From Campylobacterales bacterium (lineage in GTDB: Bacteria; Campylobacterota; Campylobacteria; Campylobacterales; Sulfurospirillaceae): a DNA stretch of 35,928 nt. Numbering within the stretch: position 1 is the stretch's first letter; each line of letters starts with the position of its first letter. The position numbers were made by a program, and so were the translations under genes. The stretch spans positions 1 to 35,928 of the forward strand of contig JAJRPV010000013.1 of the NCBI GenBank assembly GCA_024280575.1. The letters are read 5' to 3'. The notes beneath the pieces are model-generated. The model did not search any database, was not told the origin of the DNA, and saw nothing but the letters and a program-made list of their open reading frames with translations. Shown here one piece after another: positions 1-8,697 of this stretch.

Positions 1-838
1 CTTGCATCCTAGAGATGATGCCGGAGCAAAAGTCCTTAGAAATCTTAGAGATGCCGGTTTAAATGAAGTAGCAATTTCTCTTAGCAAAACAGCAGAACAT
101 ATAGATAATTTTTTTGTATCTCTAAGAAAAGAGTTAGCATTTTATATGGGATGTCTAAATTTGGAAGAAAAACTAAGAGAGATAGAAGCTCCTACTGTTT
201 TTCCTAAAATATACCCTATGGACAAGAGGGTTTACTTTGCAAAAGATTTATATGATATCTCTTTAGCTCTGATTATGGAAAAAAATATCACAAGAAATAA
301 TGTAAAAGCAAATGGCAAAACACTATTTTTTATAACAGGAGCAAATCAAGGAGGTAAAACAACTTTTTTAAGAAGTATAGGCTTGGCACAGTTGATGTGT
401 CAATGCGGTATGTTTACTCCGGCACACTCTTTTGAGACAAATATATGCAGTGGCATTTTTACACACTTCAAAAAAGAAGAGGATAGAAGTATGAAAAGCG
501 GTAAATTTGATGAAGAACTAGCAAGAATGAATGATATCATTGACAGTATTTCACCAAATTCACTTGTTATATTTAATGAATCTTTTGCATCCACAAACGA
601 GATGGAAGGTTCGCAAATAGCTTCGCAAATCATAAAAGCACTTATAGAAAAAAATATAAAAGTCATTTTTGTAACTCATATGTTTGAATTAGTAAATTTC
701 TTCTATCAAGATGATTGCAAAAATGCTATTTATCTGCGAGCAAACAGAGAAGAAGATGGAAGTAGGGACTTTAAAATCATAGAAGCAAAACCACTTCATA
801 CAAGCTTTGCAAAAGATATATACGACTCTATTTTTTAA
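1..838 (+). CDS. MutS-like DNA mismatch-repair family ATPase, 3' part
   Basis: The C-terminal ATPase part of a MutS-family protein, cut by the left window edge; the frame is open to base 2, so no true start is visible and the first readable codon (TTG) should not be taken as one. The visible 278 residues hold a Walker A loop GANQGGKTTF near residue 114 and a Walker B-like LVIFNESFAS near residue 188, followed by the VTHMFEL switch segment. MutS proteins use this domain to couple ATP binding to clamp movement on DNA. The Walker A sequence differs from the GPNMGGKS usual in MutS1, so this is probably one of the MutS-like side families rather than the main mismatch-recognition MutS. Its substrate cannot be told from this fragment. 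It ends 37 bases before dnaE on the same strand. Confidence 0.8.
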   Translation, partial: LHPRDDAGAKVLRNLRDAGLNEVAISLSKTAEHIDNFFVSLRKELAFYMGCLNLEEKLREIEAPTVFPKIYPMDKRVYFAKDLYDISLALIMEKNITRNNVKANGKTLFFITGANQGGKTTFLRSIGLAQLMCQCGMFTPAHSFETNICSGIFTHFKKEEDRSMKSGKFDEELARMNDIIDSISPNSLVIFNESFASTNEMEGSQIASQIIKALIEKNIKVIFVTHMFELVNFFYQDDCKNAIYLRANREEDGSRDFKIIEAKPLHTSFAKDIYDSIF

Positions 839-875
839 GCACAATTTTTGTAAAATCAAATAAAAAAAGATAATT

Positions 876-3800
876 ATGGAATTTACACACTTACATTTAC
901 ACACGGAATATTCGCTTTTAGATGGTGCAAATAAGATTGGAAAATTAGCAGATGAGCTGAAAGCACAAGGTGTTAAGTCAGTGGCTATCACAGACCACGG
1001 CAATATGTTTGGGGCTATTGATTTTTATAAAACCATGCGTTCAGTCGGTATAAAGCCGATAATCGGAATGGAAGCATATATTCATAATCAGGATGATATC
1101 GGTGATAAAACCACAAAGCAAAGATTTCACCTTTGTCTTTTGGCTAAAAATGAGATAGGGTACAAAAATCTTATGTATCTCTCATCTCAGAGTTTTATAC
1201 ATGGTTTTTACTACTATCCTCGTATAAATAAAAAAATATTAAGAGAACATAGCGAAGGACTTATCTGTTCATCTGCTTGCTTACAGGGTGAAGTAAATTG
1301 GCATCTTAATACTCAAAATAAAAGAAATATTCAATTTGGTGCAAAAGGCTACGAGAGAGCAAAAGAGGTGGCTCTTGAGTATAAAGATATATTTGGTGAT
1401 GATTTTTATCTTGAATTAATGAGACATGGCATAGGTGACCAACTTTTCATAGATAACTCTACCATAAAAATTGCAAAAGAGACAGGTATTAAGATAATCG
1501 CTACAAATGACACTCACTACCTAAAACCTGACAATGCAGAGGCTCATGAAGCTTTTATGTGTATAGCCATGAATAAAGAGTTTGATGATCCAAATCGCTT
1601 GCGTCACTCTGTGCATGAATTTTATCTTAAATCTCCGCAAGAGATAACCGAACTTTATGCTGATATTCCCGAAGCCATAGAAAATACTCAGGAGATAGTT
1701 GAAAAATGCAATCTTGAGATAAAATTAGGCGATCCTACGCCTCCAAAATTTAAATTTACACAAGAATACGCCAAGGCTGAAGGATTGGATTATGACAATG
1801 ATGATGATTATTTTAGATATCAGTGTGAAGTTGGATTAAAAAAACGATTAGAGCTTGTTGATAAAGGCCTACATGTAGAGTATAAACAAAGGCTCGAACG
1901 AGAGATGGATATCATTTGTGGTATGAAATTTCCGGGATATATGCTTATCGTTTGGGATTTTATACGAGAAGCCAAAAAAAGAGGTGTACCAGTTGGTCCC
2001 GGACGAGGAAGTGCTGCCGGAAGTTTGGTTGCATTTTCGCTTTTCATCACTGATATCGACCCGATGAAATATAATTTGCTTTTTGAGAGATTTTTGAATC
2101 CTGAGCGAGTAAGTATGCCAGATATCGATATCGACTTTTGTCAAAGCAGAAGAGGGGAGATTATAGACTATGTGGTGCAAAAGTACGGAAGATACAATGT
2201 GGCACAAGTCATCACTTTTGGAAAACTTTTGGCAAAAGGAGTCATAAGAGATGTTGCTAGAGTTTTGGGCGTAGAATATGCCAAGGCTGACAAAATGGCA
2301 AAGCTTATACCGGATGAGTTAGGTATTACGCTAAACGGTAAAATGAAAAATGGAAAAAAAGTTGACGGAGCTTATCAAAAAGAAGAAAAACTGAGAAAAT
2401 GGATAGATGAAGATCCTCAAATCGCAAGAGTTTGGAAATTTGCACTCGCACTTGAAGGACTAAATCGAAACTCAGGTATGCATGCCGCCGGAGTTGTTAT
2501 CAGTGATGAAGAACTTTGGCATAAAACTCCACTATATAAGCCCTCAGGTGAAGATCAACAACTTGTGACCCAATACTCGCTAAATTATCTTGAAGATGTG
2601 GATTTGATAAAATTTGACTTTTTGGGTTTAAAAACTTTAACAGTTATTGACAATGCATTGAAACTTATAAAACGAAGATATGGAGAAGATATTGATTTTA
2701 ATACGATTGATACAAATAATCCTGAAATTTATGAATTGATACAAAGTGGACATACTATCGGATTGTTCCAGATAGAATCAAGCGGCATGCAGTCACTAAA
2801 TGAAAGGCTAAAACCCACAAATTTTGAAGATTTGGTTGCTGTTTTGGCACTGTATCGTCCAGGCCCTATGGAGTCTGGTATGCTTGATGATTTTATAGAT
2901 AGAAAGCATGGTGTAAAAGAGATTGATTATTTTTATGATGAATTTACCAAACCGCTTGAGCCGATACTAAAGCCAACTTACGGTGTTATTGTTTATCAAG
3001 AGCAGGTTATGCAAATCGTACAAACGATAGGTGGTTTTAGTCTTGGAAAAGCCGATGTTGTGCGTCGTGCTATGGGTAAAAAGAAAATAGATATCATGAA
3101 AAAATATAAAGAAGAGTTTGCAAATGGCGCAAAAAAACAGGGTTATAAATATGAGCATGCGATAGAGCTTTTTGAATTGATAGAAAAATTTGCAGGTTAT
3201 GGCTTTAATAAATCTCACTCTGCTGCGTATGCCATGATAACATTTCAAACTGCATACCTTAAGTGCTATTATCCTCAAGAATTTATGGCAGCACTTTTGA
3301 CAAGTGAAAAAGACAATACTGATAAAATAGTAAAATACATAGATGAAGTAAAAAGACTTGGCATAAAGCTTTCGCCTCCAAGTGTCAGAAAAAGTATGAT
3401 TGAATTTACTGCTATCAAAGATGAACAGGGAGTTGAGACTATCCTTTTTGGCTTAGGTGCATTAAAAGGCATGGGAGATTCGGCTATCACAAAGATACTT
3501 GAAGCCAGAAAAGATGGTGGTTTTAAAGATTTGGATGATTTTCTCTCAAAAATTGATACTTCAAAAGTAAATAAAAGAGTGATAGAGTCTTTGATAAAAT
3601 CAGGCAGTTTTGATGGTTTTTCATATACAAGACGAGCCTTGCTTGAAAATTTAGAAAAATTGGTAGAGACTGCCAGCGAGTGTGCAAGAGCTAAAAAAAT
3701 GGCAGAAAATTCCTTGTTCGGTGATGACAAGGAGTTGATAGCTCTACATGTAGATATAGACAATATTGCCGAATTTGATATGAAAAAAATACTAGAGTTT

Positions 3801-4409
3801 GAAAAAAATACCATGGGTTTTTATGTGTCGGGTCATCCACTTGACGAGTATAGGCAAGAAATAAGCGATATAAGCTATACCCTCTCAAGTGAAATAGAAA
3901 ATCTTGGAGATGGAAGTACAGCTCTTTTTATAGGCAAAGTAGAAGAAATAGTGGAGAAAATAAGTAAAAAAGGAAATAAATTTGCGATTTTAAATTTAAT
4001 GGATTTTCACGGAAATATAGAAATAACACTTTTTTCAAAACATTTGGACAAAATACAGAGTATGAACAAAGAGGAGCCAATCTGTCTCAAAGCCGCCATC
4101 TCAAGAGATGACAGGGGACTAAACAAGAGAGTTTTAAAGATTTTAAATCTAAAAGATGCCAAGAAAGAGGAGATAAAAACAAATGAGATAGAGATAATAG
4201 CAGACCCAAAAACTCTAATTATAGACTTTACAACTGACAGTACAATCCTAGAAGATGTTTACAGATTAGTCAGAGAAACTCCTGGGAATAGACCATTAAA
4301 ACTGATCATATCATCAAAACTTCAAGATATAGTCTTGGAGACTTATATAAAAGTTTCAGATGAAATTGATAAAAAGATAAAAGATATGAAACTAGTAAAA
4401 GTGGCTTAA
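876..4409 (+). CDS. dnaE: DNA polymerase III subunit alpha
   Basis: The replicative DNA polymerase catalytic subunit, complete at 1177 residues, close to the roughly 1160-1200 usual for proteobacterial DnaE. In order: an N-terminal PHP domain opening with HLHLHTEYSLLDG (residues about 5-17) and ITDHGNMFG; the polymerase palm with GPGRGSAAGS (about 374) and the catalytic aspartates in PDIDIDF (about 414-420); a third conserved acidic site in VDLIKFDFLGL (about 575); a helix-hairpin-helix segment around LGALKGMGDSAI; and an OB fold near residues 1010-1070. The chain is unbroken. Its stop lies one base before the stop of the convergent XRE-cupin regulator, with no hairpin terminator between them, so the two transcripts probably overlap at their 3' ends. 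Confidence 0.98.
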   Translation: MEFTHLHLHTEYSLLDGANKIGKLADELKAQGVKSVAITDHGNMFGAIDFYKTMRSVGIKPIIGMEAYIHNQDDIGDKTTKQRFHLCLLAKNEIGYKNLMYLSSQSFIHGFYYYPRINKKILREHSEGLICSSACLQGEVNWHLNTQNKRNIQFGAKGYERAKEVALEYKDIFGDDFYLELMRHGIGDQLFIDNSTIKIAKETGIKIIATNDTHYLKPDNAEAHEAFMCIAMNKEFDDPNRLRHSVHEFYLKSPQEITELYADIPEAIENTQEIVEKCNLEIKLGDPTPPKFKFTQEYAKAEGLDYDNDDDYFRYQCEVGLKKRLELVDKGLHVEYKQRLEREMDIICGMKFPGYMLIVWDFIREAKKRGVPVGPGRGSAAGSLVAFSLFITDIDPMKYNLLFERFLNPERVSMPDIDIDFCQSRRGEIIDYVVQKYGRYNVAQVITFGKLLAKGVIRDVARVLGVEYAKADKMAKLIPDELGITLNGKMKNGKKVDGAYQKEEKLRKWIDEDPQIARVWKFALALEGLNRNSGMHAAGVVISDEELWHKTPLYKPSGEDQQLVTQYSLNYLEDVDLIKFDFLGLKTLTVIDNALKLIKRRYGEDIDFNTIDTNNPEIYELIQSGHTIGLFQIESSGMQSLNERLKPTNFEDLVAVLALYRPGPMESGMLDDFIDRKHGVKEIDYFYDEFTKPLEPILKPTYGVIVYQEQVMQIVQTIGGFSLGKADVVRRAMGKKKIDIMKKYKEEFANGAKKQGYKYEHAIELFELIEKFAGYGFNKSHSAAYAMITFQTAYLKCYYPQEFMAALLTSEKDNTDKIVKYIDEVKRLGIKLSPPSVRKSMIEFTAIKDEQGVETILFGLGALKGMGDSAITKILEARKDGGFKDLDDFLSKIDTSKVNKRVIESLIKSGSFDGFSYTRRALLENLEKLVETASECARAKKMAENSLFGDDKELIALHVDIDNIAEFDMKKILEFEKNTMGFYVSGHPLDEYRQEISDISYTLSSEIENLGDGSTALFIGKVEEIVEKISKKGNKFAILNLMDFHGNIEITLFSKHLDKIQSMNKEEPICLKAAISRDDRGLNKRVLKILNLKDAKKEEIKTNEIEIIADPKTLIIDFTTDSTILEDVYRLVRETPGNRPLKLIISSKLQDIVLETYIKVSDEIDKKIKDMKLVKVA

Positions 4410-4410
4410 G

Positions 4411-4989
4411 TTAAAATGACGGAGGTGTTATCGCACTAATATATGATGCTTTTTTGTCACTTTTGTTTTCAATCTTGTGGGGGATTTCTGGATTAAATCT
4501 TATGCTATCCCCTTCTTTTAGGGTGTATTTTTTGCTTCCTATTTGGATTTCTATAATTCCGCTTAAGACAAAATCGCACTCTTCGCCACCTTTTGTGTGA
4601 GGCAGTTTGTCACCGGTGATTCTATTGGCTTCTAGCTCTACCAAAACAAACTCTATATCTCCTTGCAAATCCGGTGTTAACATCTCGCACTTATATAAAG
4701 GGTCAGGAAAAGAGATTTTTCTTCTATCTTTTTTTCTGACTACATGTAGAGCTTCATAATTTCTGTGTTTTTTTGTATCTTGTTTGCTTTCAAACAAAGA
4801 AGCCAAAGTGGTATCTAAAACTTTAGCTATTTTACGCAATGTTTCAACCGAACCACTCGTAGAACCTCTCTCTAGTTGAGAAATCATACCCGCTGATATA
4901 TTTGCTTTTTCGGCTAGCTCTTTTGTGCTCATTTTCTTGTTTTCTCTCAATTTTCTAACTTTTTTGCCTATATTGAAATTTTCATCCAC
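4411..4989 (-). CDS. XRE-family HTH regulator with cupin sensor domain
   Basis: A 192-residue transcription factor of the XRE-cupin type. Residues about 6-65 form a classical helix-turn-helix (KLRENKKMSTKELAEKANIS, then MISQLERGS). Residues about 105-190 form a cupin barrel (LPHTKGGEECDFVLSG, GDSIRFNPEIPHKIENK) that in this family binds a small ligand or metal. The start is GTG at 4987-4989, preceded at seven bases by AAGGA. The gene is divergent from alanine dehydrogenase, and a perfect 19-bp palindrome lies at the expected -35 position of its own TATAAT promoter. Autoregulation and control of the alanine dehydrogenase gene are therefore the simplest inference. XRE-cupin regulators often control amino-acid or polyamine catabolism; alanine or pyruvate as effector is a guess. 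Confidence 0.9.
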   Translation of the reverse strand: MDENFNIGKKVRKLRENKKMSTKELAEKANISAGMISQLERGSTSGSVETLRKIAKVLDTTLASLFESKQDTKKHRNYEALHVVRKKDRRKISFPDPLYKCEMLTPDLQGDIEFVLVELEANRITGDKLPHTKGGEECDFVLSGIIEIQIGSKKYTLKEGDSIRFNPEIPHKIENKSDKKASYISAITPPSF

Positions 4990-5015
4990 AGTTACATCCT
5001 TATAATTGAATTGTC

Positions 5016-5021
5016 ATTATA
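5016..5021 (-). promoter_or_regulatory. -10 element of the XRE-cupin gene
   Basis: On the minus strand this reads TATAAT, 27 bases upstream of the GTG start. A 17-base spacer would put the -35 region at about 5039-5044, inside the 19-bp palindrome at 5031-5049. Assigned by sequence match only. Confidence 0.5.
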
Positions 5022-5030
5022 GCAAAAAAA

Positions 5031-5049
5031 TATTTAATTAAATTAAATA
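5031..5049. promoter_or_regulatory. Palindrome 1, candidate operator of the XRE-cupin regulator
   Basis: The 19-bp sequence TATTTAATTAAATTAAATA is a perfect inverted repeat of nine bases around one central A. It covers the likely -35 region of the regulator's own promoter. The first 17 bases recur exactly 60 bp further on. The surroundings are AT-rich, which raises the chance of accidental palindromes, but an exact repeat of a palindrome in one divergent intergenic region is what a regulator operator pair looks like. Confidence 0.5.
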
Positions 5050-5090
5050 AATATTGCTTTTTTAGGATATTTTAGTTAATATTGTTAAAT

Positions 5091-5109
5091 TATTTAATTA
5101 AATTAAAGG
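5091..5109. promoter_or_regulatory. Palindrome 2, candidate operator overlapping the ald ribosome binding site
   Basis: Second copy of the palindrome: bases 5091-5107 are identical to 5031-5047, and the 15-bp core at 5093-5107 is perfectly palindromic. The last two bases differ because the site runs into AAAGGA, the Shine-Dalgarno sequence of alanine dehydrogenase. A protein bound here would sit on the start of the ald transcript. The centre-to-centre spacing of 60 bp is near six helical turns, which would allow looping between the two sites. Confidence 0.45.
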
Positions 5110-5115
5110 AATGTC

Positions 5116-6222
5116 ATGAATATAGGTCTTATCAAAGAGATAAAAGTTCACGAATATAGAGTTGGGCTTACACCAGATTGTGTAGCCTCTTATGTGTCAG
5201 CAGGACATAAAGTATTTGTAGAAAAATCAGCAGGACTAGGTGCTGGTTTTAGTGATGATGAATATTTGCAAAAAGGTGCAGTTATAATTGATGATAAGAA
5301 AAAAATCTTCGATGAATCTGATATGATTATAAAAGTGAAAGAGCCACTCCCGCAAGAATATGACTTTTTTAGAGAAGGGCAAATTCTTTTTACTTATTTG
5401 CACCTTGCAGCAGACAGAGTTCAGGCAGAAGCGCTTTTGAAGAAAAAAGTAAAAGCAGTGGCTTATGAGACTATCACAGATAACAATGGGCATTTGCCTT
5501 GCTTAACTCCGATGAGTGAGATTGCCGGTAGACTTGCAGCGCAAGAGGGAGCTAAATACTTGGAAAAACCTTTTGGTGGAAGAGGTGTTTTGCTAGGTGG
5601 AGTCCCTGGCGTAAAAAGAGGAAGTGTTGTGATAATCGGTGGTGGAATAGTGGGCATGAATGCATGTAAGATGGTAGTTGGACTAGGAGCAAATGTAACT
5701 ATTTTGGATATTTCAGCAGACAGACTTGCGTATTATGATGATATTTTTGGCTCTAAAGTTACAACACTTTATTCAAACAAGACAAATATATTAAATGCTA
5801 TAAAAGAGGCTGATTTGGTTATAGGAGCTGTTCTTATTCCAGGAGCTGCCGCACCAAAACTTGTCCTAAAAGATGATTTGAAGCTAATGAAAAAAGCTTC
5901 AGTTATCGTTGATGTTGCCATTGATCAAGGCGGATGTTTTGAAACTTCACATGCAACATATCATGATGCACCAACTTATGTTGTAAATGGCGTAGTTCAC
6001 TATTGCGTAGCAAATATGCCAGGAGCCGTTTCACTAACTTCAACACTAGCCCTGACATCAAATACTCTTAAATACGGACTAGCCATAGCAGACAAAGGAC
6101 TTGAAACTGCCCTGAGAGAAGATAAAAATCTAATGAATGGTTTAAATGTTTACGAGGGAAAATGTACAAACAAAGCAGTAGCAAAAAGTCTAGGAATTAA
6201 ATATAGCCAAATGAAATTTTAA
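5116..6222 (+). CDS. ald: Alanine dehydrogenase
   Basis: NAD-dependent alanine dehydrogenase, interconverting L-alanine with pyruvate and ammonium in the cytoplasm. The 368 residues match the usual 370. The N-terminal domain opens MNIGLIKEIKVHEYRVGLTP and carries the catalytic lysine segment IIKVKEP (about 73-79) and the catalytic histidine in YLHLAAD (about 95-101). The nucleotide-binding fold shows GGGIVGMNA (about 175) with an acidic residue in ILDIS after the second strand. The start ATG follows AAAGGA at five bases. The gene is divergent from an XRE-cupin regulator and ends in a double hairpin, so it is probably a single-gene transcript controlled by that regulator. Confidence 0.96.
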   Translation: MNIGLIKEIKVHEYRVGLTPDCVASYVSAGHKVFVEKSAGLGAGFSDDEYLQKGAVIIDDKKKIFDESDMIIKVKEPLPQEYDFFREGQILFTYLHLAADRVQAEALLKKKVKAVAYETITDNNGHLPCLTPMSEIAGRLAAQEGAKYLEKPFGGRGVLLGGVPGVKRGSVVIIGGGIVGMNACKMVVGLGANVTILDISADRLAYYDDIFGSKVTTLYSNKTNILNAIKEADLVIGAVLIPGAAAPKLVLKDDLKLMKKASVIVDVAIDQGGCFETSHATYHDAPTYVVNGVVHYCVANMPGAVSLTSTLALTSNTLKYGLAIADKGLETALREDKNLMNGLNVYEGKCTNKAVAKSLGIKYSQMKF

Positions 6223-6224
6223 TT

Positions 6225-6281
6225 AGATAATGAGACCACTGCACAGCGGTCTCATTATCTAGGGTTAAAAATTAACCCTAG
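6225..6281. terminator. Two adjoining hairpins between ald and the Wzz-like gene
   Basis: Two stem-loops sit between convergent genes. The first (6225-6260) pairs AGATAATGAGACC with GGTCTCATTATCT around a ten-base loop. The second (6259-6281) pairs CTAGGGTTAA with TTAACCCTAG around AAA. Neither is followed by a clear run of T on either strand, so intrinsic termination may be weak. Placement suggests a bidirectional terminator or a 3'-end stabilising structure. Confidence 0.6.
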
Positions 6282-6286
6282 ATTTA

Positions 6287-7414
6287 CTAGTTAACTGTCT
6301 CTTCTTCTTTTATATTTTTAATAAATTCCAAAAAGAAAACCATAAAAATAGCAAGTATAAAACCTGTTATAAAAGCCACTACAATTATAAGCTTTTTCTT
6401 CGGTTTTGCAGGATAATCATGGATTATGTATCTTCCAACTACTGTGCTGTTTTGCATATTTGAATCTGATATATTATACTTTAATTGTTTTATTTTTTCA
6501 TTAAGAGTGGATATCTTATTTGGCAATTCAACATTTAACTTATATAGTAATTTTCTGATAGCAACATTTTTTATATTTTCTTTTTCTCTTTCGAGATTTG
6601 GTATGGTCTCAGTTTTAATTTTTTCAATTTCTGTTTTTAAGTCTTCAATCTTATTTTGGGCATTGAGTATTAGGTTTTGATAATTTACCATCTGAATAGA
6701 TGATATTGTCAGCATTGATGCATTGTCGTTTTGTTTACTATATTGATAAATTTTTTTGATTGAATTTGTGTATTGTGCAAGTTTATCACTGTAAAATTTT
6801 ATTTTATTTTTTAAAGAACTTAATTTTATTTCATTTAAAAATTTTATTCTTTCTTTTATTTTTACAATTTTCTGAGTTTTCAATAACTCTATTTGTTGCT
6901 GTATATTGTTTTTTTCTAAATTCTCCTCTCGGCTAATATTTATAACGATTGTTCTTATTTTATTGTTAGTATCTAATATATATTGATCTATAATATTTTT
7001 ATATTTATTTTGGATATAAGATACGACCTCTTTATTCTTTGCCAATGCTTTTTTGTTTGAAATTGCTTCTGTTTTTACCTCAACAAAGTTTTTTATTTTT
7101 TTATTTATAGTTATGCTAGAAACTTTTGAGATAAAAGGTTTTTTTGTAGGTATTTTTTCTCCAACACCAAATACTAAATTTGCAGTTCTCACAAGTGTGT
7201 CAGGATTTGCTATAAGATTTTTACCTATAAAACCTATTTGTAAATTTGATTTTACCTCATATATTGGGGTTTTAACAAAGGCCCAAGTAGTAGCTATTAT
7301 TGTTATAACCAATGTAAATATTATTATAAAATTTTTGTGCTTTGTTACAGTACGCAATAGTTCTCTTAAATCTATCTCATCTTCTTCGCACTGGACAATA
7401 TTTGTCTCGTTCAT
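6287..7414 (-). CDS. Wzz/chain-length-determinant family membrane protein
   Basis: A 375-residue protein with the polysaccharide co-polymerase layout: a short cytoplasmic N-terminus, a membrane segment at about 33-52 (IIIFTLVITIIATTWAFV), a long periplasmic middle rich in Lys, Glu, Ile and Asn with coiled-coil character, a proline-containing approach (PAKPKKK) and a second membrane segment at about 343-365. Proteins of this class set the length of surface polysaccharide chains together with a Wzy polymerase. No glycosyltransferase, polymerase or flippase lies in the window, so the substrate is unknown. It is the last gene of the minus-strand run and faces ald. The membrane topology is clear; the exact subfamily (O-antigen, capsule or exopolysaccharide type) is not. 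Confidence 0.75.
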   Translation of the reverse strand: MNETNIVQCEEDEIDLRELLRTVTKHKNFIIIFTLVITIIATTWAFVKTPIYEVKSNLQIGFIGKNLIANPDTLVRTANLVFGVGEKIPTKKPFISKVSSITINKKIKNFVEVKTEAISNKKALAKNKEVVSYIQNKYKNIIDQYILDTNNKIRTIVINISREENLEKNNIQQQIELLKTQKIVKIKERIKFLNEIKLSSLKNKIKFYSDKLAQYTNSIKKIYQYSKQNDNASMLTISSIQMVNYQNLILNAQNKIEDLKTEIEKIKTETIPNLEREKENIKNVAIRKLLYKLNVELPNKISTLNEKIKQLKYNISDSNMQNSTVVGRYIIHDYPAKPKKKLIIVVAFITGFILAIFMVFFLEFIKNIKEEETVN

Positions 7415-7466
7415 ATCTTGGAATCCTCTATTAAAATATATTTCTTTGTTTTTTATATAAAATTGA

Positions 7467-7883
7467 CTAAAAGAATTTTCCTGCCATTTTCATAATTCCA
7501 TCTAAGCCACCAAGATTTGCTAGCATATCATCTCCATTTGGAGTTGCTTTGTCTACCATATTTGGTAAAACATCTTTTAGTGCATCCGCGGCAGTGTCAC
7601 TGTCAATTCCTAGTTTTTTTGCAAAAGTATTTATTTTCTCATCACCCAAAAGCTCTTTTACACCATTCGCGTCTATTGATGCATTTTCGCCGCTTCCTAT
7701 CCATGAACTTGCAATTGAGCCTAGATTCCCATTTTGTAAAGCTGATGTTATAGTAGAAAGATCCAGACCACCTTCCTTGTTTCTTAGGATGGAAGATAAC
7801 GCTTCACCCAATACACCCTCATTTTGTCCAAGTTTATTTTTCAATAAGCTTGCACCTATATTAAATAATTCGTTCATATCCAT
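7467..7883 (-). CDS. YidB/DUF937-family protein
   Basis: A small 138-residue soluble protein that resembles the YidB/DUF937 family, whose biochemical role is not established. Supporting signs are the glycine- and leucine-rich N-terminus, the segment NLGSIASSWIGSGEN (about 53-67), the ANGVKELLGDEKINTFAKKLGID block (about 72-94) and the DVLPNMVDKATPNG segment near 108-121, all of which have counterparts in Escherichia coli YidB. No signal peptide or membrane span is visible. It stands 60 bases after the CBS-domain gene and 52 bases before the Wzz-like gene, so co-transcription is likely but no functional link can be argued. Confidence 0.75.
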   Translation of the reverse strand: MDMNELFNIGASLLKNKLGQNEGVLGEALSSILRNKEGGLDLSTITSALQNGNLGSIASSWIGSGENASIDANGVKELLGDEKINTFAKKLGIDSDTAADALKDVLPNMVDKATPNGDDMLANLGGLDGIMKMAGKFF

Positions 7884-7943
7884 AGAAATTCTCCTTGTTT
7901 TTTTTAATTTATTATGATACCCATAATTTACTTATTATAATAT

Positions 7944-8333
7944 TTAATCCAAATTTTTAAGATAATTTTCCATTATATCAGTCATGGTTAAAATTCCTTT
8001 TATATCATTGTTGTCTATGACAAGAAGTCTTTTTACTTTACTTTTTACCATGAGTTCGACTGCATATTTGGAATCTAACTCTTGGGAAACTTGGTAGGCA
8101 GGTTTTGTGCATATATCATAGACTCTTAATAAATCAACATCCCCATCATTTGCTATGATTGAATAAAGAATATTTTTATATGTTAACAATCCATAAGCAT
8201 CACTAGGTCGTATCTTATCTACTATAAGAGATTTTACTTTTTTACTTTTCATGAGTCTTAGAGCATCTCGTACTGGTGCCATTGGTGAGGCAATTACTAA
8301 AATATTTTTGCTCATTATATCTTTTACTAACAT
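7944..8333 (-). CDS. Tandem CBS-domain protein
   Basis: A 129-residue protein consisting of almost nothing but two CBS domains: the first about residues 5-60 (VKDIMSKNILVIASPMAPV, KSLIVDK, YGLLTYKNIL), the second about 70-127 (YQVSQELDSKYAVELMVKSK, RLLVIDNNDIKGILTMTDI). Paired CBS domains form a Bateman module that binds adenosine nucleotides and usually controls an attached or partner protein. Here there is no fused effector. The gene starts ten bases after a PII-like gene that itself follows the DUF1538 membrane protein, so the natural inference is a separate nucleotide-sensing subunit for that membrane protein. Confidence 0.88.
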   Translation of the reverse strand: MLVKDIMSKNILVIASPMAPVRDALRLMKSKKVKSLIVDKIRPSDAYGLLTYKNILYSIIANDGDVDLLRVYDICTKPAYQVSQELDSKYAVELMVKSKVKRLLVIDNNDIKGILTMTDIMENYLKNLD

Positions 8334-8342
8334 TTTTTGTCC

Positions 8343-8696
8343 TTATAATTCATTTTTTACCTCTTCTTCAAAGAGTTCAATTTCATCAATATCCAATCCG
8401 GCTAGATGAGTTAACGGAAAAGTAAAAATAATACCATTTGAATGATTTTTATTGTCTAGTTTTAATTCATTCTTAAGTACTTTAAATATAGAAGTAGATA
8501 TTTTTTTAGGTAAAATAAACAGAAGAACAGAAACATTCTCTTCTAGAGTCAAACCAAAAAATACCTTTTTTTCTTCTAGACCGATATTTTTACCATGCAC
8601 TATTGTAACACTTCCTGCCCCTGCTTTTTTTGTCATTTCTATAACTTTTTCTTCTTGTGCATCTGGTATTATTGCACACAATACAACAAATTGCAT
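8343..8696 (-). CDS. PII-like (GlnB-superfamily) signalling protein
   Basis: A 117-residue protein with the ferredoxin-like PII pattern: an opening strand (QFVVLCAIIPD), a helix (EEKVIEMTKKAGA), then GAGSVTIVHGKNIG (about 26-39), the FFGLTLEENVSVLLFILP segment (about 47-64) and a closing GIIFTFPLTHLAGLD (about 87-101), which matches the PII C-terminal strand. The T-loop is very short or absent and lacks the uridylylation tyrosine of GlnB, so this is a PII-like protein rather than the nitrogen regulator itself. It starts two bases after the stop of the DUF1538 gene. I recall DUF1538 genes neighbouring PII-type genes in other bacteria, which supports a regulatory partnership at the membrane. 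Confidence 0.8.
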   Translation of the reverse strand: MQFVVLCAIIPDAQEEKVIEMTKKAGAGSVTIVHGKNIGLEEKKVFFGLTLEENVSVLLFILPKKISTSIFKVLKNELKLDNKNHSNGIIFTFPLTHLAGLDIDEIELFEEEVKNEL

Positions 8697-8697
8697 A

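Noticed and set aside
6225-6281. Double hairpin as a mobile-element end or attachment site
   Set aside because: It lies between convergent genes, has no flanking target duplication, and there is no transposase or integrase; a bidirectional terminator is simpler.
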